Shown: piece after piece, positions 27,679 to 37,272 of the stretch
Layout: each line of letters opens with the position of its first letter
Position numbering within the stretch: position 1 is the stretch's first letter
Assembly (NCBI RefSeq): GCF_000210895.1
Contig: NC_015964.1
Span: 1,819,501-1,883,500, forward strand
DNA: 64,000 nucleotides
Origin: Haemophilus parainfluenzae T3T1
GTDB taxonomy: Bacteria; Pseudomonadota; Gammaproteobacteria; Enterobacterales; Pasteurellaceae
Direction of reading: 5' to 3'
The notes under the pieces: generated by a model
What the model saw: only the letters and a program-made list of their open reading frames with translations
Told to the model about the DNA's origin: nothing
Database searches by the model: none
Position numbers and translations under genes: made by a program

Positions 27679-29139
27679 ATGAGTTTTGAACATATTATAC
27701 TGGTTTATATTATTCCCGTGTTAATTTGGGTAGCAGTTCTTTCTGTCACATTGCGTTTACTCGTCAAAAAACAAGCGGTTTCTGCTACGTTGTCATGGCT
27801 GATGATTATCTACCTTGTGCCACTGATTGGCGTTATTGCTTATTTAATTTTTGGTGAGATTAAACTCGGTACTCGCCGAGCCAAAGTATTTCAATCATTA
27901 AAACCTAAATATACACAATGGCTTCAGCAGCTGTCTGGGCAAAAAGATCTGGTTGCGCATTCCCAGGATCCTCGTTATCGTGCTTTATTTAAACTAGTCC
28001 ACCACCGCTTAGGTATTCCGAATATTCGCGGTAATGAATTACATATTCTCGACACGCCAGAAAGCATTATTCGAAGTATCATCGGTGATATTCAACAAGC
28101 TCGCCACTCCATTAATATGGTGTTTTATATTTGGAGCAATGATGGTCTGATTAATGACGTTAAACAAGCCTTAGAAGAAGCCGTGCAACGTGGTGTTAAA
28201 GTTTGTCTTTTACTCGATTCCGTTGGCAGTAATGCTTTTCTGAAAAGCCCTATTTGTAAAGAAATGCGAGAAAAAGGCATTGAAATTACCGAGGCGCTAC
28301 ATGTAAATTTATTCCGGATGTTCTTCAGCCGAATTGATTTACGTCAACATCGTAAAATCATCATCATTGATAATCAAATTGCCTACACAGGCAGTATGAA
28401 TATGGTGGATCCGAATTTCTTCAAACAAGACAGCAACGTGGGCAATTGGATCGACGTGATGGTGAGAATCAACGGCCCTGTTTCACCAATTTTAAACAGC
28501 TTACATGCTTGGGATTGGGAAATTGAAACGACTGAAGAGTTACCCCTTTTATTACCCAATTGCCCACTTGTGGAAATTGATGACAACGATACCCATTCGG
28601 TGCAAGTTATTGCGAGTGGCCCCGCGTTCCCGGATGATTTAATTGCGCAATCTCTTGCAACGGTTATTTATGCAGCAAGAGAAAGCATTGTGATCACATC
28701 ACCTTACTTTGTGCCAAGTCACAATATTGCTGAAGCATTACGTATTGCCGCATTCCGTGGCGTTGATATCACGCTCATTTTACCTAAAAACAATGATTCC
28801 TTGATGGTTCGTTGGGCAAGTCGAACATTCTTTGATGATTTACTCGAAGCAGGTGTCAAAATTTATCATTTTGAAGCAGGACTTCTACATACGAAAAGTG
28901 TGTTAATCGATAATAAGCTTGCGCTCGTTGGTACAGTAAATATGGATTTACGCAGTTTCCTGCTTAACTTTGAAATCACCGTTGCCGTAGAAGATCGTAA
29001 TTTTGCCAATGAAGTGGCCACACTCCATGAAAATTATTTAGCGAACTCTTCTGCACTCAATATGCAAGAATGGCTCAATCGACCTTTCTATCATCGAATA
29101 ATTGAGCGGTTATTTTTCTTGTTTAGTCCATTACTCTAA
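27679..29139 (+). CDS. clsA: Cardiolipin synthase A
   Basis: Condenses two phosphatidylglycerols to cardiolipin at the inner membrane. It is 486 residues, with two N-terminal transmembrane helices followed by two phospholipase-D domains. The HKD motifs are HRKIIIIDNQIAYTGSMN (near residue 220) and HTKSVLIDNKLALVGTVN (near residue 400). The length and the SFLLNFE segment fit ClsA rather than ClsB or ClsC. Confidence 0.93.
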   Translation: MSFEHIILVYIIPVLIWVAVLSVTLRLLVKKQAVSATLSWLMIIYLVPLIGVIAYLIFGEIKLGTRRAKVFQSLKPKYTQWLQQLSGQKDLVAHSQDPRYRALFKLVHHRLGIPNIRGNELHILDTPESIIRSIIGDIQQARHSINMVFYIWSNDGLINDVKQALEEAVQRGVKVCLLLDSVGSNAFLKSPICKEMREKGIEITEALHVNLFRMFFSRIDLRQHRKIIIIDNQIAYTGSMNMVDPNFFKQDSNVGNWIDVMVRINGPVSPILNSLHAWDWEIETTEELPLLLPNCPLVEIDDNDTHSVQVIASGPAFPDDLIAQSLATVIYAARESIVITSPYFVPSHNIAEALRIAAFRGVDITLILPKNNDSLMVRWASRTFFDDLLEAGVKIYHFEAGLLHTKSVLIDNKLALVGTVNMDLRSFLLNFEITVAVEDRNFANEVATLHENYLANSSALNMQEWLNRPFYHRIIERLFFLFSPLL

Positions 29140-29157
29140 TTCTCATAACAAATACAA

Positions 29158-29187
29158 AAAGGGCGTACCACACACAGTACGCCCTTT
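29158..29187. terminator. Terminator between clsA and the NhaC-type gene
   Basis: 10-bp stem (AAAGGGCGTA / TACGCCCTTT), ten-base loop, T-rich on the plus strand and A-rich upstream. Suitable for both convergent genes. Confidence 0.85.
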
Positions 29188-29204
29188 CTTTTTCACGTTT
29201 ATGC

Positions 29205-30725
29205 TTAACGTTTTTTCACGATAAACACTAAAGCTACTAAAACAACTGCTGTTGTCACAAATCCAGCTAAACCTGATTCTGTAAAGCCTACCACAATGTA
29301 GCCTACAGCGCTTGCTGTTGCGACAGTTGCTGCATAAGGTAATTGTGTGGTGACGTGATCCATATGGTTACATTTTGCCCCAGTTGACGACAGAATCGTT
29401 GTATCTGAAACCGGTGAACAGTGGTCGCCACATACTGCGCCAGCCATAACTGCCGACAGACAAGGAAGTAATAACTCTGGTGCTGAGTTAGTCGCCATTG
29501 CCGCAGCGATTGGTAACATAATGCCAAATGTCCCCCAGCTTGTCCCTGTTGAGAATGCCATTGCTGAACCAAGGATAAATAAAATTACAGGTAAAAATTG
29601 AACTGGAATACTGCCACTCACTAAAGAGGATAAGTATTTACCGGTTTGTGCATCCCCAACCACTTTATTGATTGTCCACGCAAAGAACAGAATAGCAATT
29701 GCACCTAACATCGATTTAATGCCGGCAATCCATGCTTTTCCGTATTCTGGTAAAGAAACTTGGCGCTCAAGAATAATCAATAATGTTGACATCGCAACCG
29801 CACTTGAACCACCTACAACAAGCGAAATACCTACGGTTGTATTTTCAAACGCACCTAAGAGGCTAAATGGTTTTCCATCTGCTGCTAAGGCTTCACTCCC
29901 CGTATGAATCATCATAAAAACTGTGACGGTAATTAAGACTAAAATCGGTAAAATTAAGTTGCGAACTTTACCTTTCACACCTTCAATGACTTCTTCTTTA
30001 TAATCGCGCTCCATCGCTAATTTTTCATGGCGTGCCATTGATGCAATATCAAATGAGAAATAAGCCACAAAGAATACCATCAATAATGAGAAGATCGCAT
30101 AGTAGTTCATTGAACTCATAGCAACGAATGCGCCCATTGGTGTATAAGAGGTAATAGAATATGTCGCCAATAAGCCAGCCACAAGAGTAATAATGTATGC
30201 TCCCCAGCTTGACACTGGCATCATGACACACATTGGTGCAGCTGTAGAATCAAGAATGTAGGCTAATTTTGCACGAGAAACTTTGAAACGATCAGTAACT
30301 GGACGTGCAATCGCACCTACAGCAAGACTGTGGAAGTAATCATCGATAAATGTCACAAACACTAAAGATGCCGCTAATAATTTCGCACCGCGACGACCTT
30401 TAATTTTATTTTGTGCCCATTCAGCAAACGCACGGTTGCTGCCTGACACAGTTAAAAGTGCGGTCAATACGCCAAGTAAAACTAAGAAAAACACGATATT
30501 CATATTTGAATTCATGCCTTCTTCGCTACTATAAACTAATGCCACAACATTATCTTTTAAATAAATAAGTGCATTCAATGGATTGAAATCAACCAACATT
30601 AACGCACCGACAATAATCCCAGCACTGAGGGACACCAAAACCCGACGAGTTGCAATTGCTAAAATAATTGCAAGTAATGCGGGAATAATTGAATAAATAG
30701 ATGAAGAATAATCGACTAGTTCCAT
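29205..30725 (-). CDS. NhaC-family transporter, probable lysine importer LysW
   Basis: Inner membrane carrier of the NhaC ion transporter superfamily, 506 residues with about twelve helices. Conserved NhaC segments are FVTFIDDYFHSLAVGAIARPV, GTSWGTFGIMLPIA and CGDHCSPVSDTTILSSTGA. By sequence alone it would be annotated as a Na+/H+ antiporter. The leader carries a lysine riboswitch, and comparative work on lysine riboswitches (Rodionov and colleagues) named such NhaC-type genes lysW in Pasteurellaceae, so lysine uptake is the more likely role. The assignment rests on regulation and has not been shown here. Confidence 0.8.
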   Translation of the reverse strand: MELVDYSSSIYSIIPALLAIILAIATRRVLVSLSAGIIVGALMLVDFNPLNALIYLKDNVVALVYSSEEGMNSNMNIVFFLVLLGVLTALLTVSGSNRAFAEWAQNKIKGRRGAKLLAASLVFVTFIDDYFHSLAVGAIARPVTDRFKVSRAKLAYILDSTAAPMCVMMPVSSWGAYIITLVAGLLATYSITSYTPMGAFVAMSSMNYYAIFSLLMVFFVAYFSFDIASMARHEKLAMERDYKEEVIEGVKGKVRNLILPILVLITVTVFMMIHTGSEALAADGKPFSLLGAFENTTVGISLVVGGSSAVAMSTLLIILERQVSLPEYGKAWIAGIKSMLGAIAILFFAWTINKVVGDAQTGKYLSSLVSGSIPVQFLPVILFILGSAMAFSTGTSWGTFGIMLPIAAAMATNSAPELLLPCLSAVMAGAVCGDHCSPVSDTTILSSTGAKCNHMDHVTTQLPYAATVATASAVGYIVVGFTESGLAGFVTTAVVLVALVFIVKKR

Positions 30726-30789
30726 TAAGTTATACCTAATAATTTAATGGAGACAACGGCAAGAAAAGACACAATTATGACCAGACCGA

Positions 30790-30960
30790 ACCGTAGCGCT
30801 CCATAGTTAATACACAAAAACTATGACAGTCACGTTCCTTTCGAAGACGTGACCAACCGAATAAGATGACGCCTATTCGATTTCGGCAATCATTCCTTTC
30901 CTTTCCTTTCAACGCTATCCACTCCAGGAAAATACTTATAATGACCGCACCTCTACTGTT
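30790..30960 (-). promoter_or_regulatory. Lysine riboswitch
   Basis: The leader RNA has the L-box landmarks in order: GTAGAGGTGCGG at the 5' side, AAGTATTTTCCTGGAG, GTTGAAAGG, TTGCCGAAA, helix P3 (CGAATA / TATTCG), helix P4 (GTCACG / CGTGAC), ACTGTCA, helix P5 (CATAGTT / AACTATG) and the closing GGAGCGCTAC. B. subtilis lysC has the same landmarks. The expression platform lies between 30790 and the start codon. No T-run terminator is evident, so translational control is more likely. Confidence 0.87.
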
Positions 30961-31088
30961 GTATAGGATGGTGAGAGATTACATTAAAATGAATGAAATT
31001 ACCAATAAAATCTTATACTTTCCCCTAAATCTATTTTTTAATTTAAAGTTTCTAATGAGGTTGTTAAGACTTTGTTAAGTTGTTTTGT

Positions 31089-31104
31089 AAGCAAACGTTT
31101 GCAA
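31089..31104. promoter_or_regulatory. PurR-like palindrome upstream of hns
   Basis: AAGCAAACGTTTGCAA contains the LacI-family palindrome GCAAACGTTTGC and differs from the PurR consensus only at the last base. It is 160 bases from hns and about 130 from the riboswitch. The target gene is uncertain. Confidence 0.5.
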
Positions 31105-31263
31105 TAACACGGAAAAATAATCAACTTTATACAGTGAAATATGATGACATCCGACCAATTAGTTCCTGTATTTAGGCTAATTCATATTTACCAAATATAT
31201 TATTTTCGCTATTATGTATATCTAGAAAATAATTAAGCATTCACACGCATAAAAGAGGTAATA

Positions 31264-31668
31264 ATGAACGAATTAACAAAAGGTTTAACGAACCTTCGTA
31301 GTTTACGCGCTGCTGTACGAGATTTAACATTAGAGCAAGCCGAAAGCTCACTTTTAAAATTACAAGCTGCTGTTGAAGAAAAACGTGCTCAAGCAGCTGA
31401 AATTGAACAAGCTGAACAAGAACGTCGTGCTCGTATTGCCAAATATAAAGAATTAATTAAACAAGAAGGTATCACTGCAGAAGAATTAACTGCAATTATT
31501 GGTATTGCCCCTTCTTCAATTCGTAAAAAACGTGAACCTCGTCCAGCAAAATACAAATATACTGATGAAAATGGTCAAGAAAGAACATGGACTGGCCAAG
31601 GCCGTACGCCTCGTGTGATTCAAAAGGCCTTAGATAAAGGTGCCTCTTTAGCTTCTTTCGAAATCTAA
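31264..31668 (+). CDS. hns: H-NS family nucleoid protein
   Basis: Global silencer of AT-rich DNA. It is 134 residues. The N-terminal half is a charged coiled coil for oligomerisation (LEQAESSLLKLQAAVEEKRAQ). The C-terminal DNA-binding domain has YTDENGQERTWTGQGRTP, with the minor-groove motif QGRTP, and ends in LASFEI. AGAGGTAAT precedes the ATG. The linker is rich in basic residues. It is monocistronic, with a terminator directly after it. Confidence 0.93.
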   Translation: MNELTKGLTNLRSLRAAVRDLTLEQAESSLLKLQAAVEEKRAQAAEIEQAEQERRARIAKYKELIKQEGITAEELTAIIGIAPSSIRKKREPRPAKYKYTDENGQERTWTGQGRTPRVIQKALDKGASLASFEI

Positions 31669-31686
31669 TTTCATTATCAACGATGC

Positions 31687-31708
31687 AGAACCCATTTTTA
31701 TGGGTTCT
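31687..31708 (+). terminator. Terminator of hns
   Basis: Perfect 9-bp stem (AGAACCCAT / ATGGGTTCT), four-base loop, then CTTTTTTTAT. Confidence 0.9.
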
Positions 31709-31739
31709 CTTTTTTTATTTACCTTGCAAAATATTCATT

Positions 31740-32576
31740 ATGTTAGAAAAGAAAATATTACTGACCGACTGTCCAGATGACAAAGGCTTAATCGCCAAAA
31801 TCACCAATATTTGTTACAAACATCAATTAAATATCCTTCATAATAATGAGTTTGTTGATTTTGAAACAAAGCATTTCTTTATGCGTACAGAATTAGAAGG
31901 GATTTTTAATGAAGAAACCTTGCTAGCTGATTTAGATTATAGCTTGCCGAAAGGAACAAACTGTCGCCTAATCAGTGCAAAACGTAAACGTATCGTGATT
32001 TTAGTGACCAAAGAAGCACACTGCATAGGTGATATTTTAATGAAAAATTACTACGGTGCGTTAGACGTAGAAATTGCGGCAGTCATTGGCAATCACGATA
32101 ATTTACGCGAATTAGTCGAACGCTTTGATATTCCATTCCATTGTGTCAGTCATGAAGGTCTCACGCGTGTGGAACACGATAAATTACTTGCTGAAAAAAT
32201 TGATGAATATGCACCTGATTACATTGTTTTAGCAAAATACATGCGTGTATTGAATCCAGAATTCGTAGCGCGTTATCCAAATCGTGTGATTAATATTCAC
32301 CATTCATTCTTACCCGCATTTATTGGTGCAAAACCTTATCAACAAGCCTATGAACGTGGTGTAAAAATTATTGGTGCAACGGCTCACTTTATTAATAACG
32401 AATTGGATCAAGGTCCGATCATTATGCAAAATGTGATTAATGTGGATCACACCTACTCTGCCGATGCCATGATGCGTGCAGGGCGTGATGTGGAAAAAAC
32501 CGTATTAAGTCGTGCGCTTGATCTTGCCTTACATGATCGTATTTTTGTATATAAAAATAAAACGGTGGTCTTGTAA
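31740..32576 (+). CDS. purU: Formyltetrahydrofolate deformylase
   Basis: Hydrolyses 10-formyltetrahydrofolate to formate and tetrahydrofolate, giving formate for purine synthesis. It is 278 residues from the ATG at 31740. An upstream in-frame ATG lies within the hns terminator and is rejected. An ACT domain ([16 protein letters not shown]) precedes the formyltransferase-fold domain with the catalytic [10 protein letters not shown] and [13 protein letters not shown]. Its stop overlaps the aroA start (TAATG), so the two form an operon. Confidence 0.95.
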   Translation: MLEKKILLTDCPDDKGLIAKITNICYKHQLNILHNNEFVDFETKHFFMRTELEGIFNEETLLADLDYSLPKGTNCRLISAKRKRIVILVTKEAHCIGDILMKNYYGALDVEIAAVIGNHDNLRELVERFDIPFHCVSHEGLTRVEHDKLLAEKIDEYAPDYIVLAKYMRVLNPEFVARYPNRVINIHHSFLPAFIGAKPYQQAYERGVKIIGATAHFINNELDQGPIIMQNVINVDHTYSADAMMRAGRDVEKTVLSRALDLALHDRIFVYKNKTVVL

Positions 32577-33874
32577 TGAAAGCAATCACTTTAGAGCCAA
32601 TTTCTCGCATTGAAGGTGAAATCAACTTACCTGGCTCGAAAAGTTTATCAAACCGTGCATTATTATTAGCGGCATTAGCTAAAGGCACCACAACGGTCAC
32701 AAATCTGTTAGACAGTGATGATATTCGTCATATGTTAAACGCCCTTAAAGCGTTAGGTGTGAATTACCAACTTTCTGAAGACAAAACTTGCTGCGAAGTT
32801 GAAGGCTTAGGTGGCGCATTTCAGGTTGAAAATGGCCTATCACTTTTCCTCGGCAATGCCGGTACGGCCATGCGCCCTTTAACGGCTGCACTTTGTTTAA
32901 AAGGCAAAATTGAAGGCGAGGTTATTTTGACCGGTGAGCCTCGTATGAAAGAACGCCCAATTAAACATTTGGTTGATGCGCTTCTTCAAGCGGGTGCCGA
33001 TGTTCGTTATTTAGAAAATGACGGCTACCCTCCACTTGCAATTCGCAATCAAGGGATTAAAGGTGGCGTAGTTGAAATTGACGGTTCAATTTCTTCTCAA
33101 TTTTTGACCGCACTTTTAATGGCTGCTCCGCTTGCTGAGGGCGATTTAGATATCCATATTGTGGGTGATTTAGTCTCAAAACCTTATATTGATATCACCC
33201 TCGCGATGATGAAAGATTTTGGTGTTTCGGTTGAAAACCACAACTATCAAGTGTTTAAGGTGAAAGGTAATCAATCCTATGTGTCACCTGGTAAATACAT
33301 GGTGGAAGGTGATGCTTCATCTGCCTCTTATTTCCTTGCCGCCGCCGCGATTAAAGGCAATGTAAAAGTGACAGGAATTGGCAAACATTCCATTCAAGGT
33401 GACCGTCTATTTGCCGATGTGCTAGAAAAAATGGGCGCCAAAATCACTTGGGGTGAAGATTTTATTCAAGCAGAACAAGCAGAGCTCCACGGCATTGATA
33501 TGGATATGAACCACATTCCTGATGCAGCTATGACAATAGCGACAACCGCCTTATTTGCAAAGGGTGAAACCGTTATTCGCAACATTTATAACTGGCGTGT
33601 GAAAGAAACTGATCGTCTTGCCGCTATGGCTGCCGAGTTGCGAAAAGTCGGTGCGGAAGTTGAAGAAGGTGAAGATTTTATTCGAATTCAACCGCTTGCC
33701 CTTTCTCAATTTAAACATGCCGAAATTGAGACCTATAACGATCACCGTATGGCAATGTGCTTTGCGTTGATTACATTATCGGATACACCCGTCACGATTT
33801 TAGATCCCAAATGTACGGCTAAAACGTTCCCAACATTCTTCGATGAATTTGAGAAATTAAGTATTCGAAACTAA
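32576..33874 (+). CDS. aroA: EPSP synthase (3-phosphoshikimate 1-carboxyvinyltransferase)
   Basis: Sixth step of the shikimate pathway, joining phosphoenolpyruvate to shikimate 3-phosphate. It is 432 residues. The class I signatures [34 protein letters not shown] and [17 protein letters not shown] are present, as are [10 protein letters not shown] and [12 protein letters not shown] near the C-terminus. It is the class normally sensitive to glyphosate. It is coupled to purU and ends at a strong terminator. Confidence 0.97.
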   Translation: MKAITLEPISRIEGEINLPGSKSLSNRALLLAALAKGTTTVTNLLDSDDIRHMLNALKALGVNYQLSEDKTCCEVEGLGGAFQVENGLSLFLGNAGTAMRPLTAALCLKGKIEGEVILTGEPRMKERPIKHLVDALLQAGADVRYLENDGYPPLAIRNQGIKGGVVEIDGSISSQFLTALLMAAPLAEGDLDIHIVGDLVSKPYIDITLAMMKDFGVSVENHNYQVFKVKGNQSYVSPGKYMVEGDASSASYFLAAAAIKGNVKVTGIGKHSIQGDRLFADVLEKMGAKITWGEDFIQAEQAELHGIDMDMNHIPDAAMTIATTALFAKGETVIRNIYNWRVKETDRLAAMAAELRKVGAEVEEGEDFIRIQPLALSQFKHAEIETYNDHRMAMCFALITLSDTPVTILDPKCTAKTFPTFFDEFEKLSIRN

Positions 33875-33886
33875 TGCTAAAATAAC

Positions 33887-33917
33887 AAAAGGCGAACAAA
33901 TTAATGTTCGCCTTTTT
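33887..33917. terminator. Terminator between aroA and the MFS exporter gene
   Basis: 11-bp stem (AAAAGGCGAAC / GTTCGCCTTTT), eight-base loop, T run on the plus strand. An uptake sequence lies 30 bases further. Confidence 0.85.
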
Positions 33918-33956
33918 CTTTCTCAAAAATACCGTCAAAAATGACCGCACTTTTCA

Positions 33957-35132
33957 CTACTCTGCTGAAGTTGGGATTTTATGACGAATCGACCAATAGA
34001 TAGCTAGCCCCAATACTCCACAAGCTAAAATCACTAAAGCAGTTGAATAGAAAATATTGCCGATACCCACTAACGGAGAAACTACACCGCCTAAGAAGAA
34101 AGGAGCAAAACCTAATAATGCAGAAGCACTGCCCGCATATTGACGCTCACTTTCCATCGCTAGAGTAGAAATCGCAGGGAAAGTAATACCCATTAATAAC
34201 AACATGGCAAAGAAACCGATTTCAACAAATAACCAGTATGGCTGAATAATCAATACCGCAATGGTATAAAGTGCAGCAACCACAAAAGCCAATACGCCAA
34301 TTGCTAAAGCCTGACGATTTGGCAATTTACCACCAATATTTGCCCCGATGACTAACGCAGCACCATTCGCCCCAAAACATAAACTAAAGATAAATGCGCT
34401 TAATCCATAGAAACTTTGTAAAATAAATGGTGAAGCAGCAATATAAGCAAACATTGCGCCAAGTAAAAAGCTTTCAATACCAACATAACTCATAAATAAA
34501 CGGTTTTTGATAATCACACCAAAGGTTGAGAATGTGGCAAATATTGAACCTTGTAAGCGATTTTCGACGCTTAAGCTTTCTTTCAAACGGAAGCAAAAAA
34601 ATAAAACAACCACACCAATCAAAGCAAGGAAAACAAATACCCCTTTCCAGCTAATGTATTCCAATAATAAACTACCAAGAATTGGCGAAATAATTGGCGC
34701 GATCCCGTTAATTGTCATTAATAAACCAAAGAAACGTGTCATTTCACGCCCACGATAAAGATCCGTTGCGACAGCACGAGAAATAACCACACTTCCTGCC
34801 GAAGAAAGTCCTTGAATCACTCGCAAGACAATCATCGCTTCAATATTTGGTGCATAAACGATTAAGATCGTGCTGATGATATAAATCACCAATGAAATAA
34901 TAAGCGGAATTTTTCGCCCAAATTTATCACTGAGTGGTCCAAGAAGTAACTGTCCTACCGCTAAACCAATCATGGCTGTGGTGAGCGTAAGCTGTGTCAT
35001 TGAGGCACTTGTTTCAAAAAAGCTCGCAAGTTGTGGCAATGAAGGTAAATAAAGATCTACCACAAATGGGCCAAAGGCTGAAAGGACACCGAGTAATAAC
35101 ACAAGAAACAATTTTGAATTGGCTTTTGTCAT
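33957..35132 (-). CDS. Bcr/CflA-family multidrug efflux MFS transporter
   Basis: Twelve-helix major facilitator of the drug:H+ antiporter-1 type. It is 391 residues from the ATG at 35132, which has GAGG upstream. MFS motif A (LLGPLSDKFGRKIPLI) and motif C-like glycine/proline helices (GIAPIISPILGSLL) are visible, with FGPFVVDLYLPSLPQL at the N-terminus typical of Bcr/CflA. The substrate cannot be told from sequence. It is monocistronic. Confidence 0.85.
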   Translation of the reverse strand: MTKANSKLFLVLLLGVLSAFGPFVVDLYLPSLPQLASFFETSASMTQLTLTTAMIGLAVGQLLLGPLSDKFGRKIPLIISLVIYIISTILIVYAPNIEAMIVLRVIQGLSSAGSVVISRAVATDLYRGREMTRFFGLLMTINGIAPIISPILGSLLLEYISWKGVFVFLALIGVVVLFFCFRLKESLSVENRLQGSIFATFSTFGVIIKNRLFMSYVGIESFLLGAMFAYIAASPFILQSFYGLSAFIFSLCFGANGAALVIGANIGGKLPNRQALAIGVLAFVVAALYTIAVLIIQPYWLFVEIGFFAMLLLMGITFPAISTLAMESERQYAGSASALLGFAPFFLGGVVSPLVGIGNIFYSTALVILACGVLGLAIYWSIRHKIPTSAE

Positions 35133-35216
35133 AAAAATCCTCAATAAAAATCAAAATAGAAATAAAAAAATGAAAGGGGCTAATTTTACTTATCTTCGCA
35201 TAATAAATAAACAAAA

Positions 35217-35238
35217 AAGCACCGGACTCTCGGTGCTT
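35217..35238 (-). terminator. Terminator of folE
   Basis: 8-bp stem (AAGCACCG / CGGTGCTT), six-base loop. On the minus strand it is followed by TTTTGTTTATT. Confidence 0.85.
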
Positions 35239-35242
35239 CTTG

Positions 35243-35899
35243 TTATTTCTGAATGGAAGATAAAAATTCCTTTCGAGTTTCGCGATCTTCTAAAAAGACC
35301 CCACCATAGGCTGATGTCACGGTATAACTATGAGTATCTTTTACCCCACGCGCTTTCACACAGAAATGTGTCGCTTTCACATAAACGGCCACATCATCCG
35401 TTTCTAAAATCGTTTGAAATGCTATTAAAAGCTGTTCGGTTAAACGCTCTTGCACTTGTGGGCGTTGCGCAAAAAACGCCACAATGCGATTGATTTTAGA
35501 CAGCCCAATCACCCAATCTTTCGGGTAATAGGCGACGGCGACATTACCATCAATCGTCACAAAATGATGTTCGCAAGTACTGGTTAAGGTGATGTCATTC
35601 ACTTGCACCATTTCGCTCACTTTCATTTGGTTTTTGATTTTCGTCATTTTCGGGAAATTGGCATAATCCATTCCACTGAAAATTTCATCAATAAACATTT
35701 TAGCTAAGCGATTTGGTGTTTCTTCTAGGCTATCATCACGTAGATCTAACCCAATCAATTTCATCACTTCACGCATATGCGAAGCAATCGCCTCTCGGCG
35801 CTCATCTTTACATTGAGTCGGGTCAATCATTGGGGTTTCGATGCCTTTAGCTACCAAGGCTCGGCGGACATTTTCCGCATCAGGTGAAATCGCGTTCAT
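35243..35899 (-). CDS. folE: GTP cyclohydrolase I
   Basis: First step of folate (pterin) synthesis: GTP to dihydroneopterin triphosphate. It is 218 residues, with the zinc and active-site motifs [13 protein letters not shown] and [13 protein letters not shown], plus [23 protein letters not shown]. It is divergent from moeA across about 155 bases. Confidence 0.96.
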   Translation of the reverse strand: MNAISPDAENVRRALVAKGIETPMIDPTQCKDERREAIASHMREVMKLIGLDLRDDSLEETPNRLAKMFIDEIFSGMDYANFPKMTKIKNQMKVSEMVQVNDITLTSTCEHHFVTIDGNVAVAYYPKDWVIGLSKINRIVAFFAQRPQVQERLTEQLLIAFQTILETDDVAVYVKATHFCVKARGVKDTHSYTVTSAYGGVFLEDRETRKEFLSSIQK

Positions 35900-36054
35900 T
35901 CACTTTCCATTTATAAAAAAATAATGCGGCATTTTAGCAAAAGATGAATTATTCGTAAAATGCGAAAAATCACCCTAATTTATTAATTTCCTTCATATTG
36001 TATTTCGGGCTACAATATATCGACTTTTATTCTGATTAACCTAAAGGATTAATT

Positions 36055-37272
36055 ATGTTGCCACTTGAAGATGCCTTGGCGCAAATGCTCCACCAACTTC
36101 CCTTCCCAACAAAAACTGAAACGCTAGCTTTAACTGAAGCGGCGGATCGTGTCTGTGCGGAAGATGTGATTTCTCCGATTAATGTGCCTTCTTTTGATAA
36201 CTCAGCGATGGATGGCTATGCGGTTCGTTTAGCCGATTTACAGCAATCCATGACACTTTCTGTCGCAGGAAAATCTTTTGCGGGTAATCCATTTCAAGGG
36301 GAATGGGTAGCACAAAGTGCGGTCAGAATTATGACGGGTGCGATGATTCCTGAAGGTGCCGATGCGGTGGTCATGCAAGAAGAGGTCACCGTCAATGAAG
36401 ATGGTTCTGTTACCTTTTCTGCCTTACCTAAAGCCAATCAGAATATTCGCCGCATCGGTGAGGATGTGAAAAAAGGTGATGTGGTATTACATCAAGGCGA
36501 TGAGTTAAATGCCGTTTCTTTACCTTTACTCGCCTCATTAGGTATCGCAGAAGTCAAAGCTTACCCACGCTTAAAAGTGGCGGTGCTTTCAACCGGTGAT
36601 GAATTAGTCCCTGTCGGCCAACCGTTACAAGCGGGACAAATTTATGATACCAACCGTTTCACCGTGAAATTAATGCTAGAAAAATTAAATTGTGATGTGC
36701 TTGATTTCGGTATTCTGCCAGATAACCAAGCGGAATTTGAAGCGGCTTTTGTGAAAGCGCAAGCTCAAGCAGATCTTGTCATCACAAGCGGCGGCGTTTC
36801 GGTGGGTGAAGCTGACTTCACGAAAACTGTGTTAGAAAAAGTCGGTCAGGTGAATTTCTGGAAAATTGCGATGAAACCCGGCAAACCATTTGCATTTGGT
36901 AAATTAGAAAATGCTTGGTTCTGCGGTTTACCCGGCAATCCGGTCTCTGCATTAGTGACATTCTATCAATTGGTTCAACCGGCTATCGCTAAATTAAGCG
37001 GTAAAAAACACCCGAAAAAACAACCGCACTTTCAAGCGATTGCCCAAACTAATTTGAAAAAAGCGCCTGGCCGTTTAGATTTCCAACGTGGTTTCTATCA
37101 AATTAATGAAAATGGTCAACTTGAAGTGCATCCAGTGGGTTTCCAAGGCTCGCATTTATTCAGTTCTTTTGTGAAAAGTAACTGTTTTATTCGCCTTGAA
37201 AAAGATCGTGGCAATGTCGCTGCAGGCGAAATAGTTACCATTGAACCGTTTAATCACCTATTGGGGCAATAA
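36055..37272 (+). CDS. moeA: Molybdopterin molybdenumtransferase MoeA
   Basis: Inserts molybdate into adenylylated molybdopterin, the last step to molybdenum cofactor. It is 405 residues. Characteristic segments are NVPSFDNSAMDGYAVR, RIMTGAMIPEGADAVVMQEE, STGDELV, TSGGVSVGEADF and FGLPGNPVSAL-like FCGLPGNPVSALVTF. It overlaps moeB (TAATG-type). In this genome FdhF is an obvious customer for the cofactor. Confidence 0.96.
   Translation: MLPLEDALAQMLHQLPFPTKTETLALTEAADRVCAEDVISPINVPSFDNSAMDGYAVRLADLQQSMTLSVAGKSFAGNPFQGEWVAQSAVRIMTGAMIPEGADAVVMQEEVTVNEDGSVTFSALPKANQNIRRIGEDVKKGDVVLHQGDELNAVSLPLLASLGIAEVKAYPRLKVAVLSTGDELVPVGQPLQAGQIYDTNRFTVKLMLEKLNCDVLDFGILPDNQAEFEAAFVKAQAQADLVITSGGVSVGEADFTKTVLEKVGQVNFWKIAMKPGKPFAFGKLENAWFCGLPGNPVSALVTFYQLVQPAIAKLSGKKHPKKQPHFQAIAQTNLKKAPGRLDFQRGFYQINENGQLEVHPVGFQGSHLFSSFVKSNCFIRLEKDRGNVAAGEIVTIEPFNHLLGQ

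Larger units (their letters stand above)
30726..31263. other. Divergent region between the NhaC-type gene and hns
   Basis: 538 bases without a gene. The left third is the lysine riboswitch leader. A promoter-like pair (TTGGTA and TGTAAT on the minus strand, about 31000-30973) lies just upstream of it. A PurR-like palindrome is at 31089-31104. The remainder is AT-rich and presumably holds the hns promoter. Confidence 0.65.

Noticed and set aside
31683-31739. N-terminal extension of purU
   Set aside because: It runs through the hns terminator and lacks homology. ATG 31740 begins the ACT domain.
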